Of a stretch of DNA of 64,000 nucleotides, positions 19,468 through 27,918 are shown one piece after another. Made by a program: the position numbers and the translations under genes. Numbering within the stretch: the first letter of the stretch is position 1; each line of letters starts with the position of its first letter. The notes beneath the pieces were generated by a model that saw only the letters and a program-made list of their open reading frames with translations, searched no databases and was not told the DNA's origin. Origin of the DNA: Bacteroidia bacterium (GTDB lineage: Bacteria; Bacteroidota; Bacteroidia; 2-12-FULL-35-15); contig JAURXZ010000041.1 of NCBI GenBank assembly GCA_030654175.1, forward strand, positions 35,585 to 99,584, read 5' to 3'.

Positions 19468-19499
19468 TTTTACCTGCTATAATACTATAGCAGGTAAAA
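19468..19499 (+). promoter_or_regulatory. Perfect 14-bp-arm hairpin at the 5' end of the predicted transcript
   Basis: TTTTACCTGCTATA (19468-19481), loop ATAC, TATAGCAGGTAAAA (19486-19499): a perfect inverted repeat between the -7 element and the start codon. It could be an operator for a dimeric repressor or a 5' mRNA stabilising stem. It is not a terminator of the preceding gene by shape, because the arms are AT-rich at both ends and no U-run follows. Confidence 0.6.
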
Positions 19500-19514
19500 T
19501 AAATCCAAATTAAA

Positions 19515-20954
19515 ATGAACAGACCCAAAATACAGTTCCCTTCAACCGCTTCCAGCAGGGAAGAAATGCTTGACTATATCAGTAAAAAAAAATTAAAGGA
19601 CATTGACTGGAAAAAAGGAAAAGCCTTTTGTTTAGTGTATCATCCGGGCGAGGAGCGCGCTAACCTGATAAAAGAAATTTACAATCTTTACTTTTCCGAC
19701 AATGCGTTAAACCCCACAGCTACACCAAGTTTGGCCGAACTGGAAGCCGAAACAGTGAGCATGTGCGCTGATCTGTTCAATGGCGATGAAAATGTACGGG
19801 GAAATATTACAACCGGTGGAACGGAAAGTATTTTGTTAGCTGTAAAAACAGCGCGGGATTGGGCAAAAAAAAACAAGCCACATATCACCAAACCAAATGT
19901 GGTATTGCCTATGTCAGCGCATCCTGCGTTTATGAAAGCATTTCATTATTTTAATGTTGATTTTATACCTGTTGAATTGGGTAGCGACTACCGGGCTAAT
20001 CCAACTGCAATGCGTGCCGCTGTTAATAAGGATACCATTATGATCGTTGGTTCTGCTCCATCTTACCCGCACGGACTAATGGACCCGATTGCTGAGATCG
20101 CAGCAATTGCAAAAGAGAAAAACATTTTTTGTCATGTTGATGCTTGTATAGGTGGTTTTATGTTACCATTTGTTAAAAAACTTGGATACCCTATTCCCGA
20201 CTTTGACTTCTCTGTTGAAGGCGTTACGTCTATCTCTGCTGATATTCATAAGTATGGGTACTCCTCAAAAGGTTCATCCGTTATACTTTATAAAAATTCG
20301 GAGATCCGTAAATTTCAATTTTCATTATATACCAAATGGAATGGCGGGGTTTATGGTTCACCTACTATGACCGGCACACGCCCGGGAGGAAGTATTGCCG
20401 GTGCCTGGGCTGCATTAAAAGCGATTGGTATGGATGGTTATCTCGAAATGGCCAAAACCACTATGGAGGTAACTGCTAAAATAAAAACGGCTATAGATTC
20501 TATTCCAGAACTGGAAATGATCGGACATCCGGATATGAGTATCCTTGCTTTTAAATCAGACAAACTTGATGTATTTAAACTTGCTGATGAACTCAATAAA
20601 AAGGGCTGGCACTTTGAAAGACAACAATTACCACCTAGTTTACACTTTACTATCAATTATATTCACAGGCTTGTTACCGATGAGTTTATTATTGACCTTA
20701 AAGAATGTGTAGAAATTGCCAAGAAATTTACCTTAGAATCATTTGCAACCAGTTTGCAAACGAAAGCAGTAAAAGGCTTAAGCAAAATATTGCCTTCGGG
20801 CACTATTGCTAAATTTCAAAAAGGTGGATCCGGCTCAGCAATAAAAAAAGAAAACACTGCAGCAATGTATGGTATGATGGGCGCATTGAGCGGAACAGAT
20901 GACCTGGAAGAAATTGTTCTTGATTTTCTGGACAAAATAAATTCAGTGCAATAA
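19515..20954 (+). CDS. Sphingosine-1-phosphate-lyase-like PLP-dependent decarboxylase family enzyme
   Basis: 479 residues. It belongs to the group II PLP decarboxylase fold: NPTATPSLAELEAETVSM, NITTGGTESILLAVKTAR (phosphate-binding region), HVDACIGGF (Asp that pairs with the pyridine nitrogen), and SADIHKYGY with the Schiff-base lysine at residue 246. The phrase SSVILYKNSEIRKFQF and the GG-x-YGSPTMTGTRPGG segment are those of the S1P lyase branch rather than glutamate decarboxylases. S1P lyases split phosphorylated long-chain bases into an aldehyde and phosphoethanolamine; many Bacteroidota make sphingolipids, so this role is plausible but not proven by sequence. Bacterial forms lack the membrane anchor, as here. 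The LysE gene starts 12 bases downstream and is likely co-transcribed. Confidence 0.85.
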   Translation: MNRPKIQFPSTASSREEMLDYISKKKLKDIDWKKGKAFCLVYHPGEERANLIKEIYNLYFSDNALNPTATPSLAELEAETVSMCADLFNGDENVRGNITTGGTESILLAVKTARDWAKKNKPHITKPNVVLPMSAHPAFMKAFHYFNVDFIPVELGSDYRANPTAMRAAVNKDTIMIVGSAPSYPHGLMDPIAEIAAIAKEKNIFCHVDACIGGFMLPFVKKLGYPIPDFDFSVEGVTSISADIHKYGYSSKGSSVILYKNSEIRKFQFSLYTKWNGGVYGSPTMTGTRPGGSIAGAWAALKAIGMDGYLEMAKTTMEVTAKIKTAIDSIPELEMIGHPDMSILAFKSDKLDVFKLADELNKKGWHFERQQLPPSLHFTINYIHRLVTDEFIIDLKECVEIAKKFTLESFATSLQTKAVKGLSKILPSGTIAKFQKGGSGSAIKKENTAAMYGMMGALSGTDDLEEIVLDFLDKINSVQ

Positions 20955-20966
20955 ATATTTCCAGCA

Positions 20967-21572
20967 ATGTATGAAGCCGTTTTTCAGGGAATAATGATGG
21001 GCTTAATTTTAAGCACTTTTTGCGGACCTATCTTCTTTATGCTTATTAATCTTGGCATAAGCAGTACATTAAGATCTGTTTTTTATTTAGCTTTTGGAGT
21101 TTTTTTAAGCGATACGATCATCATTTTTTTGTTGCTTTATGTTGCACTTGGCTCTATTTCAGAACTTAAATATTTAGAGGTCCTATATTACATTGGCGGG
21201 GCCGTTTTAATTTATTTCGGGGTACGAAATTTACTTAAAACACCGGTAATAATGGAGCCAGAGGAAGATTCACAAAAAAGGTTGAATACACTTTTTATAA
21301 AAGGCTTTATGATCAACAGCCTTAATCCCACCATTTTCTTTTTTTGGTTTGGAGCAATGATGCTTGCTTTTAGCTCCTACCACAATGATAAAAATCTTGT
21401 TTTAACGCATTTTTTATGTGGCCTTGGCGTTACCCTGTTAACAGACTGCCTGAAGGGGTATTCAGCATTTCACCTCAAAAAATATGTAAAACCAGTTTTT
21501 TTAAAAGCTCTTAATATATTTTCAGGAATAATAATAATAGGTTTTGGATTGAAACTAATCTTCTTTCATTGA
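20967..21572 (+). CDS. LysE/RhtB-family exporter
   Basis: 201 residues with six predicted membrane helices. It has the LysE signature start (FQGIMMGLILSTFCGPIFFM, equivalent to G-P-x3-P near the N-terminus), the internal N-S-L-N-P motif (KGFMINSLNPTIFFFWFG) and a typical length. The family exports amino acids or related small metabolites by proton antiport. It sits 12 bases behind the PLP lyase gene, which suggests the two are one transcription unit; whether the exporter handles an amine product such as (phospho)ethanolamine or an unrelated amino acid cannot be told. Confidence 0.88.
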   Translation: MYEAVFQGIMMGLILSTFCGPIFFMLINLGISSTLRSVFYLAFGVFLSDTIIIFLLLYVALGSISELKYLEVLYYIGGAVLIYFGVRNLLKTPVIMEPEEDSQKRLNTLFIKGFMINSLNPTIFFFWFGAMMLAFSSYHNDKNLVLTHFLCGLGVTLLTDCLKGYSAFHLKKYVKPVFLKALNIFSGIIIIGFGLKLIFFH

Positions 21573-21601
21573 CGAGGTAGGTATCGTTCAGCTTTCACAC
21601 G

Positions 21602-21745
21602 TTTCTCGACTATGCTCGAAATGACTGTGCGCGTGATTGTTTCATGCAGAGGGATCTTCTCCAGCTATTTGCAATATCATTAATAGTAACAAGATCCCTC
21701 GCGAAAGCTCGGGATGACATTTATAACAAGGATGACAGAGCGGGT
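21602..21745. repeat. Composite dispersed repeat: TCTCGAC unit plus GAGGGATCT unit
   Basis: Contains TCTCGACTATGCTCGAAATG (21604-21623) and then a larger hairpin with arms AGGGATCTT (21650-21658) and AAGATCCCT (21691-21699), followed by CTCGGGATGACA. Both parts recur elsewhere in the window (33330, 22657; 34393). It lies between convergent lysE and SDR genes and may also act as their terminator region. Confidence 0.55.
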
Positions 21746-21759
21746 GAATTACGAGTTAA

Positions 21760-22602
21760 TCAAAGATTCGTAAGTCTTACACTTTCTTCCCAAAGTCTTT
21801 CTTTCATACCCGGTGTTTGGGAATAACGCGAATGCCATTTTTGTTTGCTATCAGCAAAATATTTCCCGGAAATATTTTTTACATCTTCGGAATGTGCTAG
21901 GTATATGGAGGTTTCAGCACCTTTTTCAATACTTATTGATGAAAATATTTTAAAAAATGTCCATCCTATTTTATAAAGTAATCCGGAATTTTTGCTTCCA
22001 ATATCCGTTTTTACTCTTCCCGGATGGAGTGCATTAATTGTAACACCAGTTCCTTTAAGTTGTTCAGCAAGTTTAAGAGTAAAAAGAACGTTACCAAGCT
22101 TCGAGCGTTCATAAGCTTTTAACCCATTGTAATTAGTACTCATGTTCAGATCATTAAAATCTATTGTACCTCGGTAATGTGAATCTGAAGCCACAATTAC
22201 AATTCGTGAAGGGGCAGATTTTTTTATCAGATCGAGCAATAAATTGGTGAGTAAAAAATAATTTAGGTGATTGGTTGCAAAAGACATTTCGATATTATCT
22301 TCTGATAACCGGAAATGCTGAAAAGTGGCTCCGGCATTATTAATTAAGACATCCAACGTGGTTAGCTTCGCTTTTATTTCCTCAGCCAGTTTACGCACTT
22401 CTTTCTGTGAAGAAAGGTCAGCAACAAAAAAATGTATATTGTCGTTTCCGCTGTGTTCTTTAATTTCTTCTACTGCTATTTTAGCTTTTTCTACTGTACG
22501 CGCTACAATATAAATATTGGATCCCTTTTTTGCCAGTGATTTAGCTGTTTCCAGCCCAATACCGGCAGTAGCACCTGTTATAAGTATGTTTTTGTTTTGC
22601 AT
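21760..22602 (-). CDS. Short-chain dehydrogenase/reductase (retinol-dehydrogenase-like SDR)
   Basis: 280 residues. Classical SDR features are the cofactor motif TGATAGIG (residues 9-16), the D-L-S acidic position (VADLSSQKE), INNAGAT near residue 90, the catalytic Ser in IVIVASDSHYRG, and the active-site YERSK near residue 165. VARTVEK after strand 2 suggests NADP(H) preference through the Arg. The overall pattern is closest to human RDH11-14/WWOX-like SDRs acting on hydrophobic alcohols or ketones; the substrate is unknown. It is transcribed alone, flanked on both sides by dispersed palindromic repeats. Confidence 0.88.
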   Translation of the reverse strand: MQNKNILITGATAGIGLETAKSLAKKGSNIYIVARTVEKAKIAVEEIKEHSGNDNIHFFVADLSSQKEVRKLAEEIKAKLTTLDVLINNAGATFQHFRLSEDNIEMSFATNHLNYFLLTNLLLDLIKKSAPSRIVIVASDSHYRGTIDFNDLNMSTNYNGLKAYERSKLGNVLFTLKLAEQLKGTGVTINALHPGRVKTDIGSKNSGLLYKIGWTFFKIFSSISIEKGAETSIYLAHSEDVKNISGKYFADSKQKWHSRYSQTPGMKERLWEESVRLTNL

Positions 22603-22656
22603 AGATTACTATGTTAATTATAATCAAAAGTGTAAGATGAAAAAAAAACCTTCGCA

Positions 22657-22684
22657 CTTTCTCGACTCCGCCCGAAATGACAAC
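22657..22684. repeat. Dispersed TCTCGAC-type palindromic repeat
   Basis: TTTCTCGACTCCGCCCGAAA followed by TGACAAC, in the gap between the SDR start and the helicase stop. Same family as 21602 and 33330. Confidence 0.5.
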
Positions 22685-22697
22685 ACACGATTAACAA

Positions 22698-24629
22698 TTA
22701 GTACATAAACTCCCATGCAGATTTATAAGCATTGATTGATTCCGTATAATCAAGAAAGTTTTTATAAAAAGGATGATTGGCCAGTGTAGCACTATCTCCG
22801 ATCACTACCAATTTTTTCTTGGCACGTGTGAGCGCTACATTCATTCTTCGAATATCATTTAAAAAACCAATTTCCTTCAGATCATTACTTCTTACTAAAC
22901 TGATATAAATAACATCGCGTTCCTGTCCCTGAAATCCATCAACAGTTTTAATTGCAATTTGTGATCTGTAATTATTGAAATCCTCATCCTCCGCTACTTT
23001 GTTAACAAGATATTGTACCTGCTCTTTGTAAGGAGAAATTATTCCGATAGTAATTCGCTTGCCCGATTTATTGCTTTGTGAATACTGCTCCAACACAAGC
23101 TTTAGATGTTTAATAAGTAATTGCGCTTCTTCAGGATTAGCAATACTTAAACTTTCCGGATTAATAATTTCATTGTACCCACACCCAGCAGTATCAATAA
23201 AATCAAATGGTGTATGCAACAAAAATTCATTGGGATCAAAACTCAACACCGTATCTTTTACAGAAGCATCAGCAACTAAGTTATTTTGATAGAATTTTTT
23301 ATTCGAAAAATTCATGATATGTTCATGCATCCGATACTGTGTATTGAGCATCACAGAAACATTATCTAAATTCATGCATTGCTCAAACAATGTTTCTTTC
23401 AGTCCTTCTACTTCCGCTTTTTTTGACTTAACAGTGGGAGGTAACTGAAAATGGTCACCGGCAAATATTACACGATCGCTTCTTGTAATTGGTATCCAGC
23501 ACATCGGTTCTAAAGCTTGCGCTGCTTCATCAATAAAAACAGTGGTAAAATGTTTGTTGCGCATCATCTTACCGGATGATACCACAGGGGTGCAAGCAAT
23601 TACTTGCGCCTTTTCAAATTGTTCCTCAAAAATATAATCTTCTAAATTACGTGCTTCGTGTAAAATTTTACGTGCTTCCATGTAAAACAATTGCCTCTGT
23701 TCACGTTCCTCTCTTCCAAATGTTCGTTTGTATTTTCCAGCCATGCGAAAATATTCTTCCGCAGTTTTGCGATATTTTTTTAACTCTTTATACGATTCGT
23801 GTGCTGCCATTTTTACATCCAGCGTATTCATCAGCACTTCTTCCGAAATACGCGCTGGATTACCCAATCGCAATACATTGATCCCTTCGCGATGCAATTT
23901 TTCTGTTAACAGGTCAACAGCGGTATTGCTTGAACTGCAAACCAATACCTGTTTTTCTGTTAGTAATGTTTGACGTATGGCTTGCACCAAGGTGGTTGTT
24001 TTCCCGGTTCCCGGTGGGCCGTGAATAATAGCAATATCTTTAGCAGCAAGTATTTTTTGTACTGCATTATTTTGCGACTGATTTAATCCTGTAATGTGAA
24101 TTGACTCATCTATTTTATTGAATGCAGGAGGTTTGATTCCATACATCACATCCCGTAACATTGCCAAACGATTGTGTGATGCAGTGATCACTTTTTCCAT
24201 CGCAATATCCATTTCACGATAACTGCTTTCATCAAATAATAAATTGATCCCCAGTTTTCCATCATCGCACCAATCGGGCAATTCATCAATTGAAAGCGAT
24301 AACCGAATTTTATTGGGATTAATTACTTTAATAATTCCATTAATTGGCTGTTCGTCAGGATAGGTATTTGAAAAAAGTGCAGCGCTTTTATTTCCGGAAA
24401 ATTGATGTGGTTCATTATGATTTGTAGTGCGTTCAATCTCAATGGAAAGATATTCGCCATGCCCGATCTCAACATTAGTAATCACTACAGGATACCATGT
24501 AACGCCTTTTTCTCTTCGGTAATTAATATTGTTACGGGAAAAATGTTGTTTGTACTGTGCGAAATCTTCATCACGCTCCACTTTTAAAAGCCTTCGTAAA
24601 TTCAGTAATCTATCTATTTGTTGTTCCAT
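22698..24629 (-). CDS. Superfamily 1B DNA/RNA helicase (SMUBP2/UPF1-like)
   Basis: 643 residues. All SF1 motifs are visible in order: GPPGTGKTTTLVQAIRQ (Walker A), VCSSSNTAVDLLTEKL (Ia), VFIDEAAQALEPMCW (DEAA box), FAGDHFQLPPTV (III), NTQYRMHEHIM (IV), TVDGFQGQERDVIYISLVRS (V) and RMNVALTRAKKKLVVIGD (VI). The N-terminal 180 residues are a beta-rich 1B-like domain, as in IGHMBP2 (SMUBP2) and bacterial TIGR00376-type proteins. These helicases unwind 5'-3' on DNA or RNA; the bacterial role is not settled. The gene is monocistronic. Confidence 0.93.
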   Translation of the reverse strand: MEQQIDRLLNLRRLLKVERDEDFAQYKQHFSRNNINYRREKGVTWYPVVITNVEIGHGEYLSIEIERTTNHNEPHQFSGNKSAALFSNTYPDEQPINGIIKVINPNKIRLSLSIDELPDWCDDGKLGINLLFDESSYREMDIAMEKVITASHNRLAMLRDVMYGIKPPAFNKIDESIHITGLNQSQNNAVQKILAAKDIAIIHGPPGTGKTTTLVQAIRQTLLTEKQVLVCSSSNTAVDLLTEKLHREGINVLRLGNPARISEEVLMNTLDVKMAAHESYKELKKYRKTAEEYFRMAGKYKRTFGREEREQRQLFYMEARKILHEARNLEDYIFEEQFEKAQVIACTPVVSSGKMMRNKHFTTVFIDEAAQALEPMCWIPITRSDRVIFAGDHFQLPPTVKSKKAEVEGLKETLFEQCMNLDNVSVMLNTQYRMHEHIMNFSNKKFYQNNLVADASVKDTVLSFDPNEFLLHTPFDFIDTAGCGYNEIINPESLSIANPEEAQLLIKHLKLVLEQYSQSNKSGKRITIGIISPYKEQVQYLVNKVAEDEDFNNYRSQIAIKTVDGFQGQERDVIYISLVRSNDLKEIGFLNDIRRMNVALTRAKKKLVVIGDSATLANHPFYKNFLDYTESINAYKSAWEFMY

Positions 24630-24720
24630 TCTTTTTTATTTTTACCTGAAATTTGCGACTTCATTTTGACTCTTAAGCATTAGTATTTTACAAATTTTAA
24701 TTCTTATAAAAATTTAATTC

Positions 24721-24820
24721 ATTTGGGCGTTCCCTTTCTTAAAAAAGAAAGGGCCGGGCTTTTCGTTCCAATCTTCCCCGATAAAAATCGGAGAAGGATT
24801 TCCACTGCAATCCCTAACGC
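24721..24820 (+). repeat. Structured dispersed element, copy 1 (two variable stems with conserved flanks)
   Basis: About 100 bases: conserved ATTTGGGCG, stem 1 CCCTTTCTT/AAGAAAGGG, conserved GGGCTTTTC, stem 2 CAATCTTCCCCGAT/ATCGGAGAAGGATT, conserved CAATCCCTAACGC. The second copy at 38592-38690 has the same flanks but different stem sequences that still pair. It has no reading frame. It could be a small RNA, a mobile palindromic element, or both; orientation is inferred from copy 2, which has the same strand. Confidence 0.7.
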
Positions 24821-25036
24821 AACATTTGCAACCAAAGAACAGTGAATAAAATTATATCTTTTTTATCAGAACCTGGTTTAATACAATTTTACAGAAAACC
24901 ACCGATAAAATGCATGAAAAAGATCAATAATTAGTTTGTTTTTCAAAATCACATTAAAAATCGCAAAATATTTTTATATTTAACTACTTAATTTTCAGTA
25001 TACTGAAAAATATATTTAAAATAAATGATACATAAT

Positions 25037-25068
25037 TTGCAGATACATAAAACTCTTATGTATATTTG
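25037..25068 (+). promoter_or_regulatory. Promoter of the padR gene
   Basis: TTG (25037-25039), 21 bases, TATATTTG (25061-25068): a full match to the Bacteroidota -33/-7 pattern. The transcript should start about 25072-25075, on top of the ATG at 25073, so the mRNA would be leaderless, and upstream in-frame ATGs at 25025 and 25058 cannot be used from it. Confidence 0.55.
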
Positions 25069-25072
25069 TCCT

Positions 25073-25411
25073 ATGTATTCATCAGAACTAATAAAAGGAA
25101 CTTTAAAAACGATCATTTTAAAGTTATTATCCGAAAACAAAGAAATGTACGGATATGAAATCACCCAAAAAGTGAAAGACCTAACGGACAATAAAATTCA
25201 GATCACCGAAGGTGCATTATATCCAACACTTCATGCACTTGAAAATGATGGAATTGTAACTACCGAAATAGTGAACATCGGAAAACGTGTACGCAAATAT
25301 TATAAGCTTACGCCAAAAGGAAAAAACAGTGCAACTGAAAAAGTGACTGAGTTTGCCGACTTCATCAATACGATGAAATTTTTATTAGACATTAAACCAC
25401 AATTAGGATAA
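25073..25411 (+). CDS. PadR-family transcriptional regulator
   Basis: 112 residues from the ATG at 25073. The winged helix is clear: LIKGTLKTIILKLLSENKEM, YGYEITQKVKD, ITEGALYPTLHALENDGIV, YYKLTPKGK. The start is chosen because PadR proteins begin with this SELIKGTL-type helix and the promoter overlaps the longer N-terminus. PadR regulators are dimeric repressors that respond to small molecules or membrane stress. The stop codon overlaps the ATG of the next gene (TAATG), so both proteins are translationally coupled, the common arrangement of PadR with a partner membrane protein. Confidence 0.92.
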   Translation: MYSSELIKGTLKTIILKLLSENKEMYGYEITQKVKDLTDNKIQITEGALYPTLHALENDGIVTTEIVNIGKRVRKYYKLTPKGKNSATEKVTEFADFINTMKFLLDIKPQLG

Positions 25412-26574
25412 TGTACACACTAAGTGAACAACAGATTGATTTTATTCTCAACGATATCAAAATCCGTGGAGTTGAGATGGAGGACCTGCAGCTAAACCTC
25501 CTTGATCATATTTGTTGTATTATAGAGTATGAGCTTGAACAGGAAGGGGACTTTGAAGATTTCTATCACAAAACAATTCCTAAATTTTTTAAAAAGGAAC
25601 TGAAAGAAATTGAAGAGGAAACTAAGTTATTACTAACCTTTAAAAACTATTACGCCATGAAAAAAACGATGATCAGAACCGGAATTTTTTCCACGATAGC
25701 AATTGTACTAGGTTCCTTTTTTAAAGTTATGCATTGGCCGGGTGCCGGTGTTTTATTAGTATTAGGAATAGGAAGCATCAGTTTATTGTTTCTTCCATTG
25801 ATGATTATTTTAAAAACAAATGACAGTAACAACAAACGCGACAAATTTATACTGGCCAGTAGCGCTGCGGTTGGATTTTTCCTCTGCTGGGCAACATTAT
25901 TTGCAGTGATGCACTGGCCAGGCAATGGGATTTTCTGGATAATCGCAGTCTGCATATCCACTTTTGTCCTTATACCGGTTTATTTTTTTACTGGAATCAG
26001 AGATCCTGAAACAAAATTAAACACTATTGTTACAACTATTGTATTAGTTGCTGCCACAGGCTTACAGTTTACTATGATAAACATAAGACCTGCCGTAAAA
26101 CTAACACAAATAAAAATGTATAGTTATATTCAAGGTGAGGAGCTGCTTAAAAAAGTACAAAACAGATCAGCAAGCGGACATCACGAAAACTCTACTCAGC
26201 AAAGTTTTGCAGAGAACATTAATAACAAAGCTGAACAAATAAAAAGCATGATATTGATGAATGCCATTGGAGAATCAAAAATCCCAAAAGATTTTGAAAG
26301 CGAAGGTATTATTATAGAAGAAGGAAATTTGGGAATTGCTTTTTTTGATAACGGAGAAGGAATAAAGTTGTTAAGCGAGCTTAAAGCAGAAATAAGTAAA
26401 TACAATGCTTCAGGTGAAATAAATATAGAGAATAAAATTCCAGTTGATCATTCAATTTTAGATATTGACTTTGATAAGATAGGAAGGTATAGCAACTATT
26501 CTGTTCTAAATAGTATCACACAAATACAGATGTACCTTGCAACAGCAGAAAATAAATTGACTGCTTTTAAATAA
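25411..26574 (+). CDS. PadR-coupled membrane protein with two GldL-like MHWPG segments
   Basis: 387 residues. Residues 1-60 are a soluble helical domain (EMEDLQLNLLDHICCIIEYE) of the kind found next to PadR regulators (HAAS-like). Residues 88-135 and 145-195 each contain a pair of membrane helices with the motif F-K-V-MHWPGAG (107-113) and F-A-V-MHWPGNG (167-173), exactly 60 residues apart, so this part is an internal duplication. The same motif occurs in the first helix of the gliding motor protein GldL. A fifth helix at about 207-225 is followed by a soluble C-terminal region of 150 residues. It is likely an inner-membrane sensor or effector controlled with PadR; function unknown. A strong terminator follows at 26643. 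Confidence 0.85.
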   Translation: MYTLSEQQIDFILNDIKIRGVEMEDLQLNLLDHICCIIEYELEQEGDFEDFYHKTIPKFFKKELKEIEEETKLLLTFKNYYAMKKTMIRTGIFSTIAIVLGSFFKVMHWPGAGVLLVLGIGSISLLFLPLMIILKTNDSNNKRDKFILASSAAVGFFLCWATLFAVMHWPGNGIFWIIAVCISTFVLIPVYFFTGIRDPETKLNTIVTTIVLVAATGLQFTMINIRPAVKLTQIKMYSYIQGEELLKKVQNRSASGHHENSTQQSFAENINNKAEQIKSMILMNAIGESKIPKDFESEGIIIEEGNLGIAFFDNGEGIKLLSELKAEISKYNASGEINIENKIPVDHSILDIDFDKIGRYSNYSVLNSITQIQMYLATAENKLTAFK

Positions 26575-26642
26575 AAGAAGATGAAAAATTAAATAGTTTT
26601 AGCCGCTTTTATAAGGAATAAATTAAAACTTTGAAATAAACA

Positions 26643-26676
26643 AAACGCCCTCCTCATGACTATGAGGAGGGCGTTT
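26643..26676. terminator. Bidirectional intrinsic terminator
   Basis: AAACGCCCTCCTCAT, loop GACT, ATGAGGAGGGCGTTT: perfect 15-bp arms between two convergent genes (25411 plus and 26722 minus), with A- and T-runs at the ends so it can serve both. Confidence 0.9.
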
Positions 26677-26721
26677 AATTAGATAGCCAACAATTTTTAT
26701 AATGTTCAAAAAAGTATTGGT

Positions 26722-27918
26722 TTAAAATAAAATATTTCTATTCTTGTATATTATATCTTTTACCATTCCCTTCAATACTTGTCCTGCTTGCAAAAGCATA
26801 TCAAAACCGGAAGGGAAAGGTATTGGCTTGGGTCCAAGCTTCGCTTTTGTTTCAGGTTTTAGAGCATTGATATCACCAATTGCTCCATAGGAACGGTATT
26901 CAAAAAAGTTTTCACTTGCTATCGGATCTGTTTTCAATAGTTGACCGGTACTGTTATTTATATAGTCGAGAGTACCGGCAATAATGGCCTTTTTATTTTG
27001 ATACGTTTCTATCACATTACAGAAAATAGTTTTTGTTTTAGGTATTTTTATATCATTACCCAACGAATCTTTTTTTACATTTCCATTCGCGTCCAACGCA
27101 TATTGAAAACCATCCGGAATAATTTTTGTTTCTGTAAAACTAGTCTCCTTAACAGCTTCAGGGGATACGTTAATATTTTTCATATTTACAACAATAACAT
27201 AATCATAGTCCAAACCTGTGATCTCGTGGGTATAATATCTTAGCCATTCACCATTTAAATCGGATAAACTTATTTTTGTTAATTCATCTTCAAAGGAAGG
27301 AGGAAGAGGAACACCTGTTGTGTTTTTCATTTTAAAAAGCACATAGCTGGTTCCAAGATCCTTTGCCCGTTGTAATTCTTTATCTACATCTTTATAATTA
27401 CCGGAATAACCTTTTACACGAAGCAACTCACCATGTGCCACGCGTGCATCAGGCTTATTGTTCCTGTCGAGAAGAGAAAGTGCATGAGCATAAAAATATT
27501 CGGTGGCATTTTTTTTTGCCTGAATAATTTCATCACTATAATTTACGACCTCAAAATTCGCATCTCTGTTTTGACCTTCAAGATGCAATGGTAATAATGG
27601 TTTTAGATTTTCCTGACGCTGAGCCATTCGGGAATAAACACCAAAAATCTCATCCCAATTATCGGGTTTACCTTCTTTCTTTAAAAAACTGATCCGCTCT
27701 CTATCGCGCTCGTTTGCCTTTTGGTAGGACTGTTCCAACACAATAATTTCCTTATCATTTTGTTTTTTACGTTTCAGCTTCTGCGTGGATTTCCGGATGG
27801 CTCCATCATAATTGCCGCTTTTCATCAATTTTGAAGAATTTGAGCACGAAATAATAAGTGTTGATACTAATAAGCAGACAACTAATTTTTGAGTAAGAAG
27901 CAGTAATCGATTTTTCAT
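26722..27918 (-). CDS. Conserved-type lipoprotein of unknown function
   Basis: 398 residues with a lipoprotein signal peptide and lipobox LIISC (Cys25); SNSSKL after the Cys has no Asp, so outer-membrane placement is likely. Residues 30-200 are helical and resemble TPR-like packing (SGNYDGAIRKSTQKLKRKKQ; RVAHGELLRVKGYSGNYKDV); the C-terminal half is beta-rich. I recognise no named family. It is transcribed alone, divergent from the aldehyde dehydrogenase gene. Confidence 0.8.
   Translation of the reverse strand: MKNRLLLLTQKLVVCLLVSTLIISCSNSSKLMKSGNYDGAIRKSTQKLKRKKQNDKEIIVLEQSYQKANERDRERISFLKKEGKPDNWDEIFGVYSRMAQRQENLKPLLPLHLEGQNRDANFEVVNYSDEIIQAKKNATEYFYAHALSLLDRNNKPDARVAHGELLRVKGYSGNYKDVDKELQRAKDLGTSYVLFKMKNTTGVPLPPSFEDELTKISLSDLNGEWLRYYTHEITGLDYDYVIVVNMKNINVSPEAVKETSFTETKIIPDGFQYALDANGNVKKDSLGNDIKIPKTKTIFCNVIETYQNKKAIIAGTLDYINNSTGQLLKTDPIASENFFEYRSYGAIGDINALKPETKAKLGPKPIPFPSGFDMLLQAGQVLKGMVKDIIYKNRNILF

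Larger units (their letters stand above)
24630..25072. other. Non-coding gap between divergent helicase and padR genes
   Basis: 443 bases, AT-rich. Apart from the structured element at 24721-24820 and the padR promoter at 25037-25068 I see nothing else in it. Confidence 0.6.
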
